DNA of 54,308 bases, from contig CAJBZP010000112.1 of assembly GCA_903960135.1 (NCBI GenBank), positions 1 to 54,308 on the forward strand, in the 5' to 3' direction. Origin of the DNA: an uncultured Actinomycetes bacterium. GTDB taxonomy: Bacteria; Actinomycetota; Actinomycetes; S36-B12. The position numbers and the translations under genes were made by a program. Numbering within the stretch: the stretch's first letter is position 1; each line of letters opens with the position of its first letter. A model generated the notes under the pieces. It searched no databases, was not told the DNA's origin, and saw only the letters and a list, made by a program, of their open reading frames with translations. This document shows, in pieces, positions 28,110-38,392 of the stretch.

Positions 28110-29245
28110 TGAGTGCCACGGGGCGTGACGCCCGCGGTCAGGTGGCCGCGGCTGAGCGCATAGTCGTCAAAGTCGGTTCATCATCGTTGACCAAGCGCGG
28201 CGGTGGGCTAGACGATGAGCGAATCGTGGATTTGGTGGCGCAATTAGCGGCGCGGCGGGCGGCCGGCCACCAGGTGGTGCTTGTTTCGAGTGGGGCAATT
28301 GCAACGGGCTTCCCGGCCCTTGGCCTCACCACGCGCCCGCGTGATCTGGCAACGCAGCAGGCGGCGGCCAGCGTCGGTCAGGGCATGTTGATTGCGCGCT
28401 ACAGCGCGGAATTCGCCAAGCACGGCATCACCGTGGGCCAAGTGCTCCTGACTGCCCAAGATGTCACGCGTCGTTCGCACTACCGAAATGCCCAGCGCAC
28501 CTTATTTCGCTTACTGGAAATGGGCGTCGTGCCCATCATCAATGAGAACGACACGGTCGCTACCGATGAGATTCGAGTCGGTGACAACGATCGCCTTGCG
28601 GCACTTGTTGCCCACCTCATTGCTGCCGAGGCGCTGGTACTGCTCTCCGATGTCGATGGGCTCTTCGACGGACCACCGGGTAAACCAGGAGCGAAATTGA
28701 TCACCGAAGTGCGCACACCGACGGACCTAAGCGCGGTGCGCATTGGCGGAGTGGGGGCGGCCGGTGTTGGACTCGGTGGGATGGCTACCAAGGTTGAGGC
28801 CGCCCAGATCGCCACCGCAGCCGGGATCCCGGTGCTATTGGCGGCCGCGCAGGAGTCCGCCACCGCCTTGACTTCGGCGGCTGGCGGCACGGTATTCCAC
28901 CCAACCGGTGCGCGAACCTCGACCAGATTGCTCTGGCTAGCCCACGCGACCACCGGGCGCGGGCGGCTGCATCTTGATGCCGGGGCGGTGACGGCAGTCG
29001 TCCAACGGCGACTTTCCCTACTGCCGGCCGGCATAACCGCGGTTGAGGGCACCTTTGCTGCCGGAGATCCAGTGGACTTATTAGATGAAAAGGGCCACAC
29101 GATCGCCCGCGGACTGGTCAACTTTGACTCTGGCGAACTGCCCGGCTTGCTCGGGCGGTCCACCAAGGACCTAGCACGGGACTTGGGTCCGGCTTATGAA
29201 CGCGAGGTTGTCCACCGAGATGACTTAGTAGTCATCACGATTTGA
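28109..29245 (+). CDS. proB: glutamate 5-kinase
   Basis: IVVKVGSSSLTKRGG...VVLVSSGAIATGFPALGL; PIINENDTVATDEIRVGDNDRLAALVA; TAATG junction with obgE. Confidence 0.97.
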   Translation: MSATGRDARGQVAAAERIVVKVGSSSLTKRGGGLDDERIVDLVAQLAARRAAGHQVVLVSSGAIATGFPALGLTTRPRDLATQQAAASVGQGMLIARYSAEFAKHGITVGQVLLTAQDVTRRSHYRNAQRTLFRLLEMGVVPIINENDTVATDEIRVGDNDRLAALVAHLIAAEALVLLSDVDGLFDGPPGKPGAKLITEVRTPTDLSAVRIGGVGAAGVGLGGMATKVEAAQIATAAGIPVLLAAAQESATALTSAAGGTVFHPTGARTSTRLLWLAHATTGRGRLHLDAGAVTAVVQRRLSLLPAGITAVEGTFAAGDPVDLLDEKGHTIARGLVNFDSGELPGLLGRSTKDLARDLGPAYEREVVHRDDLVVITI

Positions 29246-29664
29246 GCGGATTGGGGGCCAATATGGTCGCCGATTCGAGTGTTGTCGATTCGAGTGTTGT
29301 CGACGCGAGTGTTGTCGAATCAGGGCCGATGTGGCATGTCACTTTGACCGTGACCGGCACCCCGATTGCGGAAACTGAAATTCGAGCGGCCCTTGAGCGC
29401 CTCAGCCACGAACATCCGTTCCTGCTGGCTGGCCGGTTCGCGGTCGATCGAGCAGAAGTGCGCTACTGGGAGGAGGCCTTGGATATGTCCCAGGCCTTAA
29501 CCATGGCGGAGCGGTTATGGGCGGAGCATGCGCAGTCCGCGCAGTTACCCCCGTGGGCGGCGGTGGGCGTCGAAGTAATTAGTAAGGACACCTTTCACCG
29601 TCGGGGCCGGCTGCATAATGAGCAGCCCGGGCCGCTGGCAGCCGGGCGGCTGCTCCCATTTTGA
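29242..29664 (+). CDS. conserved actinobacterial-type hypothetical protein
   Basis: ORF between proB and proA with TTGA overlap to proB; MWHVTLTVTGTPIAETEIRAALERLSHEHPFLLAGRFAVDRAEVRYWEEA. True start may be the ATG near 29330. Confidence 0.65.
   Translation: MSGLGANMVADSSVVDSSVVDASVVESGPMWHVTLTVTGTPIAETEIRAALERLSHEHPFLLAGRFAVDRAEVRYWEEALDMSQALTMAERLWAEHAQSAQLPPWAAVGVEVISKDTFHRRGRLHNEQPGPLAAGRLLPF
29272..29316 (+). repeat. 15-bp tandem repeat, 3 copies (GATTCGAGTGTTGTC)
   Basis: GATTCGAGTGTTGTC x2 plus GACGCGAGTGTTGTC, encoding DSSVV DSSVV DASVV. Confidence 0.95.
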
Positions 29665-29697
29665 TCAGCTACCACCTGGTGCATCTAAGGTGTGCCC

Positions 29698-30966
29698 ATG
29701 GATGAGCAAGCCCAAGTTCTAAAAACCGCGCAGGCGGCCCGCGATGCGGCTGGGTTGTTGCGCCTGTTGACCCGCGAGCAAAAAGACATTGCTTTACTTG
29801 CCATGGCGGACGCACTAGATGCGCGCGCTGGTGAGATCACCGCCGCCAATGCGATTGACGTGGCCAAGGCGCAGGCCGCTGGCACCTCGGCCGCCCTCGT
29901 CGACAGACTCACCTTGAACGCTGCTCGGATTGCCGATATTGCGCAGGCACTTCGTGACGTAGCGGCGTTGCCTGATCCGGTCGGCGAGGTCATCCGCGGC
30001 TACACCTTGCCCAATGGGCTGCAGGTGCGACAAATTCGAGTGCCACTTGGTGTGGTGGGAATGATCTATGAGGCCCGGCCAAATGTCACCGTCGATGCCG
30101 CCGGGTTGTGCCTGAAGAGCGGTAACGCTGCGCTACTGCGTGGCTCATCATCCGCGTCCCAAAGCAATGCGGCGCTGACCGCTGTCATGCGTGACGCGCT
30201 CGTGGCGTCGGGCCTCCCGGCAGACGCGGTCTCCCTGGTACCCGGCGAAACTCACGAGTCGGTTAAATACCTGATGACGGCACGTGGACTAGTTGACGTG
30301 CTTATCCCTAGAGGTGGTGCGGATCTGATTCGCAGTGTGGTTGACAATTCCACGGTGCCGGTGATCGAGACAGGTGTCGGTAACTGCCATGTTTATATCG
30401 ACAAGGACGCCGATATCGAGAAGGCCATCGCAATTTTACTGAACAGCAAGGCGCAGCGGGTGAGTGTGTGCAATGCGGCCGAAACGGTGCTTGTGCACCG
30501 CGAGATCGCTGACGAATTCCTGCCGCGCGCCTTGGATGCATTAAAGGCCGCCGGAGTGACCATCCACGGTGATTCGAGATTCGCGCTGCATGCAACAGGC
30601 ACCGGGGTCGAATTCGCCGAGGTGACCGATGATGACTGGGCGGCGGAGTACTACTCCTTGGATATTGCGGCAGGGATCGTCGACAGCATCGATGAGGCAC
30701 TGGCGCATATTCGCCGGTGGTCAAGTGGTCACACCGAGGCCATCGTCACTGATAGCCAATCTGCGGCCCAGCGTTTTGTCGCCGGGGTGGATTCCGCTGC
30801 CGTGATGGTCAATGCGTCGACCCGGTTCACCGATGGGGGTGAGTTCGGGTTCGGGGCGGAGATTGGAATCTCCACCCAGAAATTGCACGCACGCGGGCCG
30901 ATGGGGCTCACTGAGTTGACCACCACTACTTATGTGGTGACCGGCGACGGCCACATTCGCAGCTAG
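29698..30966 (+). CDS. proA: gamma-glutamyl phosphate reductase
   Basis: [27 protein letters not shown]...[17 protein letters not shown] at 29698. Confidence 0.97.
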   Translation: MDEQAQVLKTAQAARDAAGLLRLLTREQKDIALLAMADALDARAGEITAANAIDVAKAQAAGTSAALVDRLTLNAARIADIAQALRDVAALPDPVGEVIRGYTLPNGLQVRQIRVPLGVVGMIYEARPNVTVDAAGLCLKSGNAALLRGSSSASQSNAALTAVMRDALVASGLPADAVSLVPGETHESVKYLMTARGLVDVLIPRGGADLIRSVVDNSTVPVIETGVGNCHVYIDKDADIEKAIAILLNSKAQRVSVCNAAETVLVHREIADEFLPRALDALKAAGVTIHGDSRFALHATGTGVEFAEVTDDDWAAEYYSLDIAAGIVDSIDEALAHIRRWSSGHTEAIVTDSQSAAQRFVAGVDSAAVMVNASTRFTDGGEFGFGAEIGISTQKLHARGPMGLTELTTTTYVVTGDGHIRS

Positions 30967-31036
30967 CGCGTCCGTACTGCACCAAGGTTTTCTAAACGCA
31001 GTAGAGTGCTCCCACAACGATATGAAGGGGTTCACG

Positions 31037-31165
31037 ATGGGTCTGGGTGCAGCAGAAGAAGTAGCAACGCAGGGGCTGATATCCCCCTATGTATTTGGTG
31101 GGTTTGCTTTCCTGGTCTTAGTAGCACTCTTGGTAGTCACGACCATGATTAACGTGGACCGTTAG
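31037..31165 (+). CDS. 42-aa single-TM membrane microprotein
   Basis: MGLGAAEEVATQGLISPYVFGGFAFLVLVALLVVTTMINVDR*, with a GAAGGGG ribosome-binding site; lies below the ORF-track length cutoff. Confidence 0.7.
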   Translation: MGLGAAEEVATQGLISPYVFGGFAFLVLVALLVVTTMINVDR

Positions 31166-31174
31166 AAACCACTT

Positions 31175-31777
31175 GTGACCACCCGCCGCATCGGGGTGAT
31201 GGGCGGCACCTTCGACCCGATTCACCACGGCCACCTCGTCGCTGCATCCCAGGTTGCCTACAGCTTCCAGCTGGACACCGTGCTATTTGCCCCGACCGGC
31301 CAGCCATGGCATAAATCGCCGGCCCCCGGCGCCACCCCCGAAGAGCGATACCTGATGACGGTTCTTGCTACCTCAATGGACGATCGGTTCGATGTGACTC
31401 GGGTTGATATTGATCGCGATGGGCCCACTTATACGGTAGACACGCTGCGTGATCTGCGGGCGCAGTATGAGGTCAACTTCCCGGGCCTGGAGACCGAGTG
31501 GTTCTTTATCACCGGCGCCGATGCCTTGGCCGATATTTTGGAGTGGCGCGGGCCGCAGGAGGTAATCGCCTTGGCGCATATCATCGGCGTTACGCGGCCC
31601 GGTCACGAGATGCGAAACCCAAAGTTACCCGCCGAGTCATGGACTCTATTGGAGATTCCCGCGCTGGCGATTTCGTCGACGAATATTCGGGCCCGGGCGG
31701 CCCGGGCGGAGCCGATCAACTACTTGGTTCCGGAGTCGGTGGCGAACTTCATCGGCAAGCGCAAGCTTTATCAATAG
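31175..31777 (+). CDS. nadD: nicotinate-nucleotide adenylyltransferase
   Basis: [49 protein letters not shown]. Confidence 0.97.
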   Translation: MTTRRIGVMGGTFDPIHHGHLVAASQVAYSFQLDTVLFAPTGQPWHKSPAPGATPEERYLMTVLATSMDDRFDVTRVDIDRDGPTYTVDTLRDLRAQYEVNFPGLETEWFFITGADALADILEWRGPQEVIALAHIIGVTRPGHEMRNPKLPAESWTLLEIPALAISSTNIRARAARAEPINYLVPESVANFIGKRKLYQ

Positions 31778-31807
31778 CACTTCCAAAACAATCTGAAAGT
31801 AGTAGTC

Positions 31808-32251
31808 ATGACAGCGAGTAGTGAAGCAGTAGCCCTAGCGGTCGCTGCGGCCGAAGCAGCGTCCGAGAAACTCGGTGAAGACATCATGGCCATCGATGTG
31901 AGCGACCATGTCGTCATAACCGATGTTTTCGTCTTGATCTCTGCGGCCAACGACCGTCAAGTCAAAGGTGTTGTCGACGGTGTCGAGGAGAGGTTGCGTG
32001 CGATGGGGGCAAAGCCCCTGCGCCGCGAGGGTGAGCGCGAGAGTCACTGGGTGCTCCTTGACTACGGCGACATCGTGGTGCACGTGCAACTTGCCGAGGA
32101 GCGTATCCACTACGCCATCGAGCGCCTGTGGAAGGACTGCCCGATGCTCGAGTTACCGGCGTCGGTTAATGCCCCGCATTCAACCCGCGAGTCATCCCGC
32201 GACGCGATGTATGACGGTGCTCGCAGCACGAATCCGCAGGAGGCGTCCTGA
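31808..32251 (+). CDS. rsfS: ribosome silencing factor RsfS
   Basis: AIDVSDHVVITDVFVLISAANDRQVKGVVDGVEERL...GDIVVHVQLAEERIHYAIERLW. Confidence 0.95.
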   Translation: MTASSEAVALAVAAAEAASEKLGEDIMAIDVSDHVVITDVFVLISAANDRQVKGVVDGVEERLRAMGAKPLRREGERESHWVLLDYGDIVVHVQLAEERIHYAIERLWKDCPMLELPASVNAPHSTRESSRDAMYDGARSTNPQEAS

Positions 32252-32910
32252 ATAAGCAACGCGAAGCCCGTCGGATAGTTTTCTGGCGGCACGGTCGCAC
32301 CCGCTGGAATGCCGAGCAGCGCTTCCAGGGGCAAACAGATATCGACCTCGATGAGTTAGGTGTTGAGCAGGCCGAACGCGCCGCGGCTATGTTGGCGACC
32401 TTGCAACCGACCGTGATTGTCGCCTCTGATCTAAGCCGTGCAATGAACACGGCAAAACCACTGGCCCGAATCCTCGGCCTTGAAGTCACCACCGATGTGG
32501 GGCTCCGGGAAACTTTTGCGGGGGAGTGGGAAGGCCTGACCCGGCCCGAAATGGAGCAGGGCTACGGCACGATGCTGGCGCAGTGGTCGGCAAGTGCCGA
32601 GATGCCGGCCGGGGTCAGCGGTGAAACCCGTCTTGAAGTGGCGCAGCGGGTCGCCGCGGCCGTGCAACGGGCCCTTGAGGGGGTTGGGCCCGGCGGCGCA
32701 CTTGTGGTAGTGACCCACGGCGGCGCCGCGCGCGCCGGCATTGGTGCGATTCTGGGATTGCCACCTGAGCACTGGGCGGTGCTCGGGGTGCTGACCAACT
32801 GCTCGTGGTCGGTGCTCGTTGAAAATGTCAGCGCCATTGGCCCCAGGTGGCGGCTGCAGGAGTACAACGCCGGCACCTTGCCGGAGTCGGCGCTGGCCGA
32901 CGACCGCTAG
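32248..32910 (+). CDS. histidine phosphatase, candidate glucosyl-3-phosphoglycerate phosphatase (GpgP-like)
   Basis: Frame extended upstream of the listed ORF: (CTG)NKQREARRIVFWRHGRTRWNAEQRFQGQTDIDLDELGVEQAERAAAM...; the RHG catalytic motif lies upstream of the first ATG at 32389. AGGAGG at 32238-32243. Confidence 0.85.
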   Translation: MNKQREARRIVFWRHGRTRWNAEQRFQGQTDIDLDELGVEQAERAAAMLATLQPTVIVASDLSRAMNTAKPLARILGLEVTTDVGLRETFAGEWEGLTRPEMEQGYGTMLAQWSASAEMPAGVSGETRLEVAQRVAAAVQRALEGVGPGGALVVVTHGGAARAGIGAILGLPPEHWAVLGVLTNCSWSVLVENVSAIGPRWRLQEYNAGTLPESALADDR

Positions 32911-32994
32911 CGCACAATCGTTGGCCACTTCGGGCCACCTGAGCGGCGATCGGTATGCTGACCCTTCCCGTGTTCATCGGGGTCCGGTTATTTC

Positions 32995-33067
32995 GGGGCT
33001 GTGGCGCAGCTGGTAGCGCACCTGCATGGCATGCAGGGGGTCAGGGGTTCGAATCCCCTCAGCTCCA
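32995..33067 (+). tRNA. tRNA-Ala (anticodon GGC)
   Basis: GGGGCTGTGGCGCAGCTGGTAGCGCACCTGCATGGCATGCAGGGGGTCAGGGGTTCGAATCCCCTCAGCTCCA; GGC anticodon in CCTGC-ATGGCAT-GCAGG. Confidence 0.95.
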
Positions 33068-33088
33068 CTGAAGTTTTCGTAACTGCGC

Positions 33089-33120
33089 GGGGGTAACCCC
33101 CCACCTGCCGGCGATGCCGG
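33089..33120. terminator. two tandem GC hairpins between tRNA-Ala and the converging EamA gene
   Basis: GGGGG-taa-CCCCC (33089-33101) and CCGGC-gat-GCCGG (33108-33120); no T-tract. Confidence 0.35.
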
Positions 33121-33122
33121 GC

Positions 33123-34001
33123 TTAGCCGTGCGGCTCAGACTCCAGTGCCGGCGCCCGCCTAGTGGCCAGGAAGGAGCCGGCCAGCACCAGCGGAAACCC
33201 GATCAAGATCCCCGGCGTCAGTGGCTCACGCAGGATTAAGACTCCCAAGATAACGGCTACCGCCGGATTAATGTAGGTGATCACGGTGGTTCGGGCCGGT
33301 CCGACTTCAGCGATGAGAGCAAAGAAGATGATGAAGGCACCCGCGGTGCACAGGGCCCCGAGGATCACAATCGACCACCACGCAGTTGCGGGCACCGGCT
33401 CGGTTGGCCAGGTGAACCAGGCAAACGGTGCGTAGATGACCGCATTTATTGCAAGTGATGCAGCGATGACAGCCAGGCTCGGTGCGGCACTTAACTTGCG
33501 GTCCACGATGATCGGTCCAAGGGCGTATCCCAATACCGTGATACTGACGGCGGCGACAGAGAGAAAATCCCCACCAGAAACATCTAGGCCCACGAGTGCC
33601 GCAACCCCGGCGAAGCCGACGCCAAGACCAACCAAGCGCAACCCGCTTAGTCGTGAATCGAGCCCCATGATGCGGGCGATGATGGCGGCGGTGAGGGGCA
33701 CGGTGGCTATCAAGAGCGCAGCGAGTGAGCTTGTGAGGCGTTGCTCGGCCCAGGTCAGGGCGAGGAAGGTGAAGGTCATCTCGACGATCGCGAAGATGAA
33801 CACCCATTTCCAGTGACCTTTTAGTTGGCGTATTTGCCCGGTAACGAGCGCAATCGGCAGCATGATGGCGGCACCGATCACTACGCGTGCGAAGACGACC
33901 ACAAATGGTGACAGTGATTCAACGCCGACTTTGATGAGCAAGTAGGGCAAACCCCAAATCAACCCGAGGGAGATGAAGAGTACCCACCCGCGCCTAGACA
34001 T
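33123..34001 (-). CDS. EamA-family (DMT superfamily) transporter
   Basis: Ten-TM-like protein; LGLIWGLPYLLIKVGVESLSPFVVVFARVVIGA and GVLILREPLTPGILIGFPLVLAG. Confidence 0.9.
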   Translation of the reverse strand: MSRRGWVLFISLGLIWGLPYLLIKVGVESLSPFVVVFARVVIGAAIMLPIALVTGQIRQLKGHWKWVFIFAIVEMTFTFLALTWAEQRLTSSLAALLIATVPLTAAIIARIMGLDSRLSGLRLVGLGVGFAGVAALVGLDVSGGDFLSVAAVSITVLGYALGPIIVDRKLSAAPSLAVIAASLAINAVIYAPFAWFTWPTEPVPATAWWSIVILGALCTAGAFIIFFALIAEVGPARTTVITYINPAVAVILGVLILREPLTPGILIGFPLVLAGSFLATRRAPALESEPHG

Positions 34002-34010
34002 AAGCGAAGA

Positions 34011-35075
34011 TTAGTGGCCTTGATCTGGTTGCATTCGAGCGGCTGGCCAGCTAAACGAAACCGCGATCACTACTATCCCAGCAATGATCGTCGATAGCAC
34101 GCGAACTCCTGACACCTGTCCGACGGGGTCACCGTTTAGTGCAACCAGTGAAACAACCACCATGGTGATACCAACGACCGCAATCGCATAGTTGGCCCAG
34201 ATGAAAGCAAGTAGGACAAATGCTCCCACCCCGACAAGAATCGCCGTGGCGTAACTTTGCAGGTTGAGGACTTCGATCGCGACATAGGTGATGATCACGC
34301 CGGCGATTGAACCGGCAACCCGTGCGAGTACCTTCGTTGTCGTGCCATTTCGGTCGGGTCGACTGACCCAAGCCACGGTGAGCGGAATCCAGTAGCCATG
34401 CGGCCAGCCAAGATACAAGTTGATGCACTCGGCGATCGCCATAGCCAGAGCTAGGCGCGCACCGTGGCGAAAGAAGTCATCCTTGGTGTTGAAATGCGCG
34501 CGCAGCTTGCGGATATTGCGCGGATTTTGGTGCGTGAGTCGCAACGAGCCTCGGCTGCGGATCAGGGCGGTCACCACCGTTGCCGCTGTTTGGATAATTC
34601 CGCCCAGAGCAACAAGGGCGCCGGTTGCCAAAGCTGCTAGCTGCGCTTCCGGAGCACCCGAAAAGGCCACATAAGTAACCATGACGAGGATCCCGATGAG
34701 AACTGGGCGGGCTCCGGCGGCGCCAACGTACCCGCCGATGGCCCCAACCATGGCAACCGAAATAATTTGGTAAAGGCCAATGTTGGAAAGCAAGCCGCCG
34801 CAGAACGCGGCGATGGTAATCCAAAACGTTGTCCACAACATGGTGCGCCAACGCTGCCCAGAGACCTCGTCTATGTCGGCAAGACCCACGAAGAGTGCGC
34901 CAATGCCAAGGGGTATTGCGTTAGCTGGCTGGCCGGCTGCGAGGCAAACTGATACGCATGCGGTGACGACAACCGCGCTGCGTAGCGCCGGTGGCCAGGT
35001 GACTTTTTCTCTTTCGAACTGGGCGGCGCCCAAGGTGACTGACCTGAGGCGGTTCAGTCTTTGGTGCTCTGGCAT
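34011..35075 (-). CDS. FUSC-family (fusaric acid resistance-like) membrane protein
   Basis: Two repeated hydrophobic modules; ALAMAIAECINLYLGWPHGYWIPLTVAWVSRPDRNGTTTKVLARVAGSIAGV. Confidence 0.85.
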   Translation of the reverse strand: MPEHQRLNRLRSVTLGAAQFEREKVTWPPALRSAVVVTACVSVCLAAGQPANAIPLGIGALFVGLADIDEVSGQRWRTMLWTTFWITIAAFCGGLLSNIGLYQIISVAMVGAIGGYVGAAGARPVLIGILVMVTYVAFSGAPEAQLAALATGALVALGGIIQTAATVVTALIRSRGSLRLTHQNPRNIRKLRAHFNTKDDFFRHGARLALAMAIAECINLYLGWPHGYWIPLTVAWVSRPDRNGTTTKVLARVAGSIAGVIITYVAIEVLNLQSYATAILVGVGAFVLLAFIWANYAIAVVGITMVVVSLVALNGDPVGQVSGVRVLSTIIAGIVVIAVSFSWPAARMQPDQGH

Positions 35076-35128
35076 GGGAAGACTTTAAGGTCTGTCGGGC
35101 ACCATCTTGTGGTTAGCACCGAAACCCA

Positions 35129-35863
35129 ATGCGCGATGATGTGGCGATGACTCGCCACCTGCTGGTTCTGGCCGATTCGCTGGCCTTCCACGGGCCGGTT
35201 GACACGCAAGTACCCACCCACCCAGATCTCTACCCGAATGTCTGCGCGCGCGCCCTGGGCGTCGACGTCGAAGTTGATCTGGTGGCTCGATTCGGGTGGA
35301 CAGCCCGTGATGCGTGGTGGGCGTTGACCCGCGACCCGATGGCGTTTGGTGTTTACGTGCACCGAGCTGATTATCTGGTCCTGGGGGTGGGTGGCATGGA
35401 TCACCTACCCGCGGCCGTGCCGACCTGGCTGCGCGATTCGATCCCGTATGTGCGCCCGGGGGCGGTGCGTCGATGGGTTCGGCGAACCTACCGGCTGGCT
35501 GCGCCGAAAGTCATCGTGGCGTCAGGTGGGCGGATGCGGCAATTACCGCAGCAGGGGACCGACCGTTATCTGACTCGGATTGTGACCGCGGTTCGACACT
35601 ACCGACCCGATATTCCAATTGCCCTAGTTGGCCCATCGGCCCATGCCGCCCCCACTTATCCATCCCACCGGCACCACCAGCGGGCAATTAGTGCCGGCCG
35701 GCGGTGGGCGCGGGCTAATGGGGTGGAGTTTGTGGATGTCGATGACTGGGTGCTCCCGGCCCTAGCCGCCGGCACCGGGAACCCAGATGGGCTCCATTGG
35801 GCCTGGAGCGTGCATTTGGCCGTGGGCTCGGCGCTGGCAGCCGCTCTGACGCGCCCTCGGTAG
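35129..35863 (+). CDS. SGNH hydrolase, candidate diglucosylglycerate octanoyltransferase (OctT-like)
   Basis: [13 protein letters not shown]...[15 protein letters not shown]...GVGGMDHLP...[16 protein letters not shown]...[17 protein letters not shown] architecture with OctT-like features and neighbourhood. Confidence 0.75.
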   Translation: MRDDVAMTRHLLVLADSLAFHGPVDTQVPTHPDLYPNVCARALGVDVEVDLVARFGWTARDAWWALTRDPMAFGVYVHRADYLVLGVGGMDHLPAAVPTWLRDSIPYVRPGAVRRWVRRTYRLAAPKVIVASGGRMRQLPQQGTDRYLTRIVTAVRHYRPDIPIALVGPSAHAAPTYPSHRHHQRAISAGRRWARANGVEFVDVDDWVLPALAAGTGNPDGLHWAWSVHLAVGSALAAALTRPR

Positions 35864-35876
35864 ACTCACCAGCCTT

Positions 35877-38369
35877 ATGAGTCACCCCAGTGCGCCCGCC
35901 GACCGCGCCGATGAGCCGGTCGGCTATGACTTCGATGCGATTCAGGAGCGGTGGCTGCCGATTTGGGATGAATTGGCCCCATTTCGATCCGGTCGCCCTG
36001 GTGATCCCCGACCCAAGAAGTACGTCCTTGACATGTTCCCGTACCCGTCAGGTGACCTCCATATGGGCCATGCTGAGGCTTACGCCCTCGGCGACGTAAT
36101 CGCGCGGTACTGGGTGCAGCAGGGCTTTAACGTGATGCACCCGATCGCGTGGGATGCCTTCGGGTTGCCGGCGGAGAACGCGGCCATTAAGCGTAACGAG
36201 GATCCCATTCATTGGACCTACGAGAACATCGCTCAGCAAAAAGCTTCGATGCGCCGCTTCGCCTGTTCATTTGACTGGGATCGCGTATTCAACACCTGTG
36301 ACCCGGAGTATTACAAATGGAATCAGTGGTTCTTCCTGCAGATGTTCGAACGCGGTTTGGCGTATCGCAAGGCTAGCAACGTCAACTGGTGCCCGAATTG
36401 CCAAACGGTGCTCGCCAACGAACAAGTAGTCGCCGGATTATGTGAACGTTGCGATACGCCCGTGACCAAGAAGAAGTTGACCCAGTGGTACTTGCGCATC
36501 ACCGATTATGCCGACCGCCTACTCGACGACATGGATGATCTAGAAGGCAAGTGGCCCGAGAAGGTGCTGCTGATGCAGCGAAATTGGATTGGCCGCTCGC
36601 GTGGCGCCGAAGTTGAATTCGTAATCGAAGGACGCGCCGAGCCGGTTACCGTCTACACAACTCGTCCGGATACTTTGTATGGAGCGACTTTCTTCGTGGT
36701 GGCCGTTGACTCGGACTTGGCGGCAGAGTTGGCCACCGGCAGTGCTGCTGATGCAGATTTTCGTGCCTATCTTGAACAGGTCAAGGGCACTTCTGAGATG
36801 GATCGACTTGATCAGTCGCGCGAGAAGACGGGCGTGTTCTTGCAGCGGTACGCCATCAATCCGGTAACCGGTGAGCGGATCGAAGTCTGGGCGTCAGATT
36901 ACGTGTTGGCCGACTACGGCACCGGTGCGATCATGGCGGTGCCCGCGCACGACCAACGCGACCTGGACTTTGCGCGCACATTCAACCTACCGGTGCGAGT
37001 GGTTGTTGAGGCCGGCGAAGACCCAGCCCTGACCGGTGTCGCCACGGCCGATGACGGCCCACACGTGAATTCAGGGCCACTTGATGGGCTAGGCAAGGTT
37101 GAAGCAATTACCGCGATGAACTTGGTGCTTGAGCAACGTGGCACCGGCCGGCCGGCTGTTAATTATCGCTTGCGCGACTGGCTCATCTCGCGTCAACGCT
37201 ACTGGGGTGCACCGATCCCGATCATTCACTGCCCGAAGTGCGGTGAGGTGCCGGTGCCCGAGTCGCAGTTGCCGGTGCTTTTGCCACCGGCCGAGGGGCT
37301 AGACCTAAAGCCCAAGGGCACCTCACCACTGGGTGCGGCAATCGCGTGGGCGAGTGTGCCGTGCCCGAAATGTGGTGGCCCCGCAACTCGTGATGCCGAC
37401 ACCATGGACACCTTCGTGGATTCATCCTGGTACTACCTGCGCTATGTAGACCCGCATGATTCGACGCGAGCCTTTGACCCAGCGAAGGTGCGCGAGTGGT
37501 TGCCGGTTGATCAATATGTAGGCGGCGTCACCCATGCCATCTTGCACTTGCTGTACAGCCGGTTCTTCACCAAGGTTCTTTTCGACATGGGTCTACTTGA
37601 CTTCACCGAGCCATTCGCCCGTCTACTGAATCAGGGCATGGTGGTGATGTCGGGCTCAGCGATGAGCAAGAGCCGCGGCAATCTCGTCCGACTATCCGAT
37701 GAGCTTGCGATCCACGGCGTTGACGCGATTCGCCTGAGCATGGTGTTCGCCGGCCCCCCCGAGGACGATGTTGACTGGGCTGATGTCTCGCCATCGGGTG
37801 CGAAAAAGTTCCTGGCTCGGGCTTGGCGCCTTGCCGGTGATGTGACGAGTGCGCCCGGTATTGACTTTTCGACCGGCGAGCGCTTGCTTCGTAAAGCCAC
37901 GCACCGTGCCGTGCATGATGCCACCGTCTCCATTGAGTCATTTCGTTTCAATGTTGCAGTGGCGCGCGCGATGGAGTTGGTCAATGTCACCCGCAAGGCA
38001 ATCGACGCCGGTTGCGGCCCGAGTGATCCGGCCGTGCGCGAAGCCACCGAAGCCGTAGCGATCATCTTGTCTCTAGTTGCGCCATACACTGCCGAAGATA
38101 TGTGGGCTCGCCTAGGCCATCAGCCTTCGGTTGCCCTTGCCGGCTGGCCGCTGGTGGACCTGGAGCTACTAGTCGAGGATTCGGTGACCTGCATCGTGCA
38201 AATCTCCGGCAAGGTGCGTGAGCGCTTAGAGGTAGCACCCGATATCAGCGAGGACGATCTACGCGCACTGGCATTGGCCGCTCCTGCTGTGCAGGCGGGC
38301 TTGGAGGGCAGAGGCATCAAAACCGTTATCGTGCGCCCACCCAAGCTCGTCAACATCGTGCCTGAGTAA
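35877..38369 (+). CDS. leuS: leucyl-tRNA synthetase
   Basis: [33 protein letters not shown]. Confidence 0.98.
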   Translation: MSHPSAPADRADEPVGYDFDAIQERWLPIWDELAPFRSGRPGDPRPKKYVLDMFPYPSGDLHMGHAEAYALGDVIARYWVQQGFNVMHPIAWDAFGLPAENAAIKRNEDPIHWTYENIAQQKASMRRFACSFDWDRVFNTCDPEYYKWNQWFFLQMFERGLAYRKASNVNWCPNCQTVLANEQVVAGLCERCDTPVTKKKLTQWYLRITDYADRLLDDMDDLEGKWPEKVLLMQRNWIGRSRGAEVEFVIEGRAEPVTVYTTRPDTLYGATFFVVAVDSDLAAELATGSAADADFRAYLEQVKGTSEMDRLDQSREKTGVFLQRYAINPVTGERIEVWASDYVLADYGTGAIMAVPAHDQRDLDFARTFNLPVRVVVEAGEDPALTGVATADDGPHVNSGPLDGLGKVEAITAMNLVLEQRGTGRPAVNYRLRDWLISRQRYWGAPIPIIHCPKCGEVPVPESQLPVLLPPAEGLDLKPKGTSPLGAAIAWASVPCPKCGGPATRDADTMDTFVDSSWYYLRYVDPHDSTRAFDPAKVREWLPVDQYVGGVTHAILHLLYSRFFTKVLFDMGLLDFTEPFARLLNQGMVVMSGSAMSKSRGNLVRLSDELAIHGVDAIRLSMVFAGPPEDDVDWADVSPSGAKKFLARAWRLAGDVTSAPGIDFSTGERLLRKATHRAVHDATVSIESFRFNVAVARAMELVNVTRKAIDAGCGPSDPAVREATEAVAIILSLVAPYTAEDMWARLGHQPSVALAGWPLVDLELLVEDSVTCIVQISGKVRERLEVAPDISEDDLRALALAAPAVQAGLEGRGIKTVIVRPPKLVNIVPE

Positions 38370-38392
38370 CCAGCTTTCGTTACGCTGCGGGT

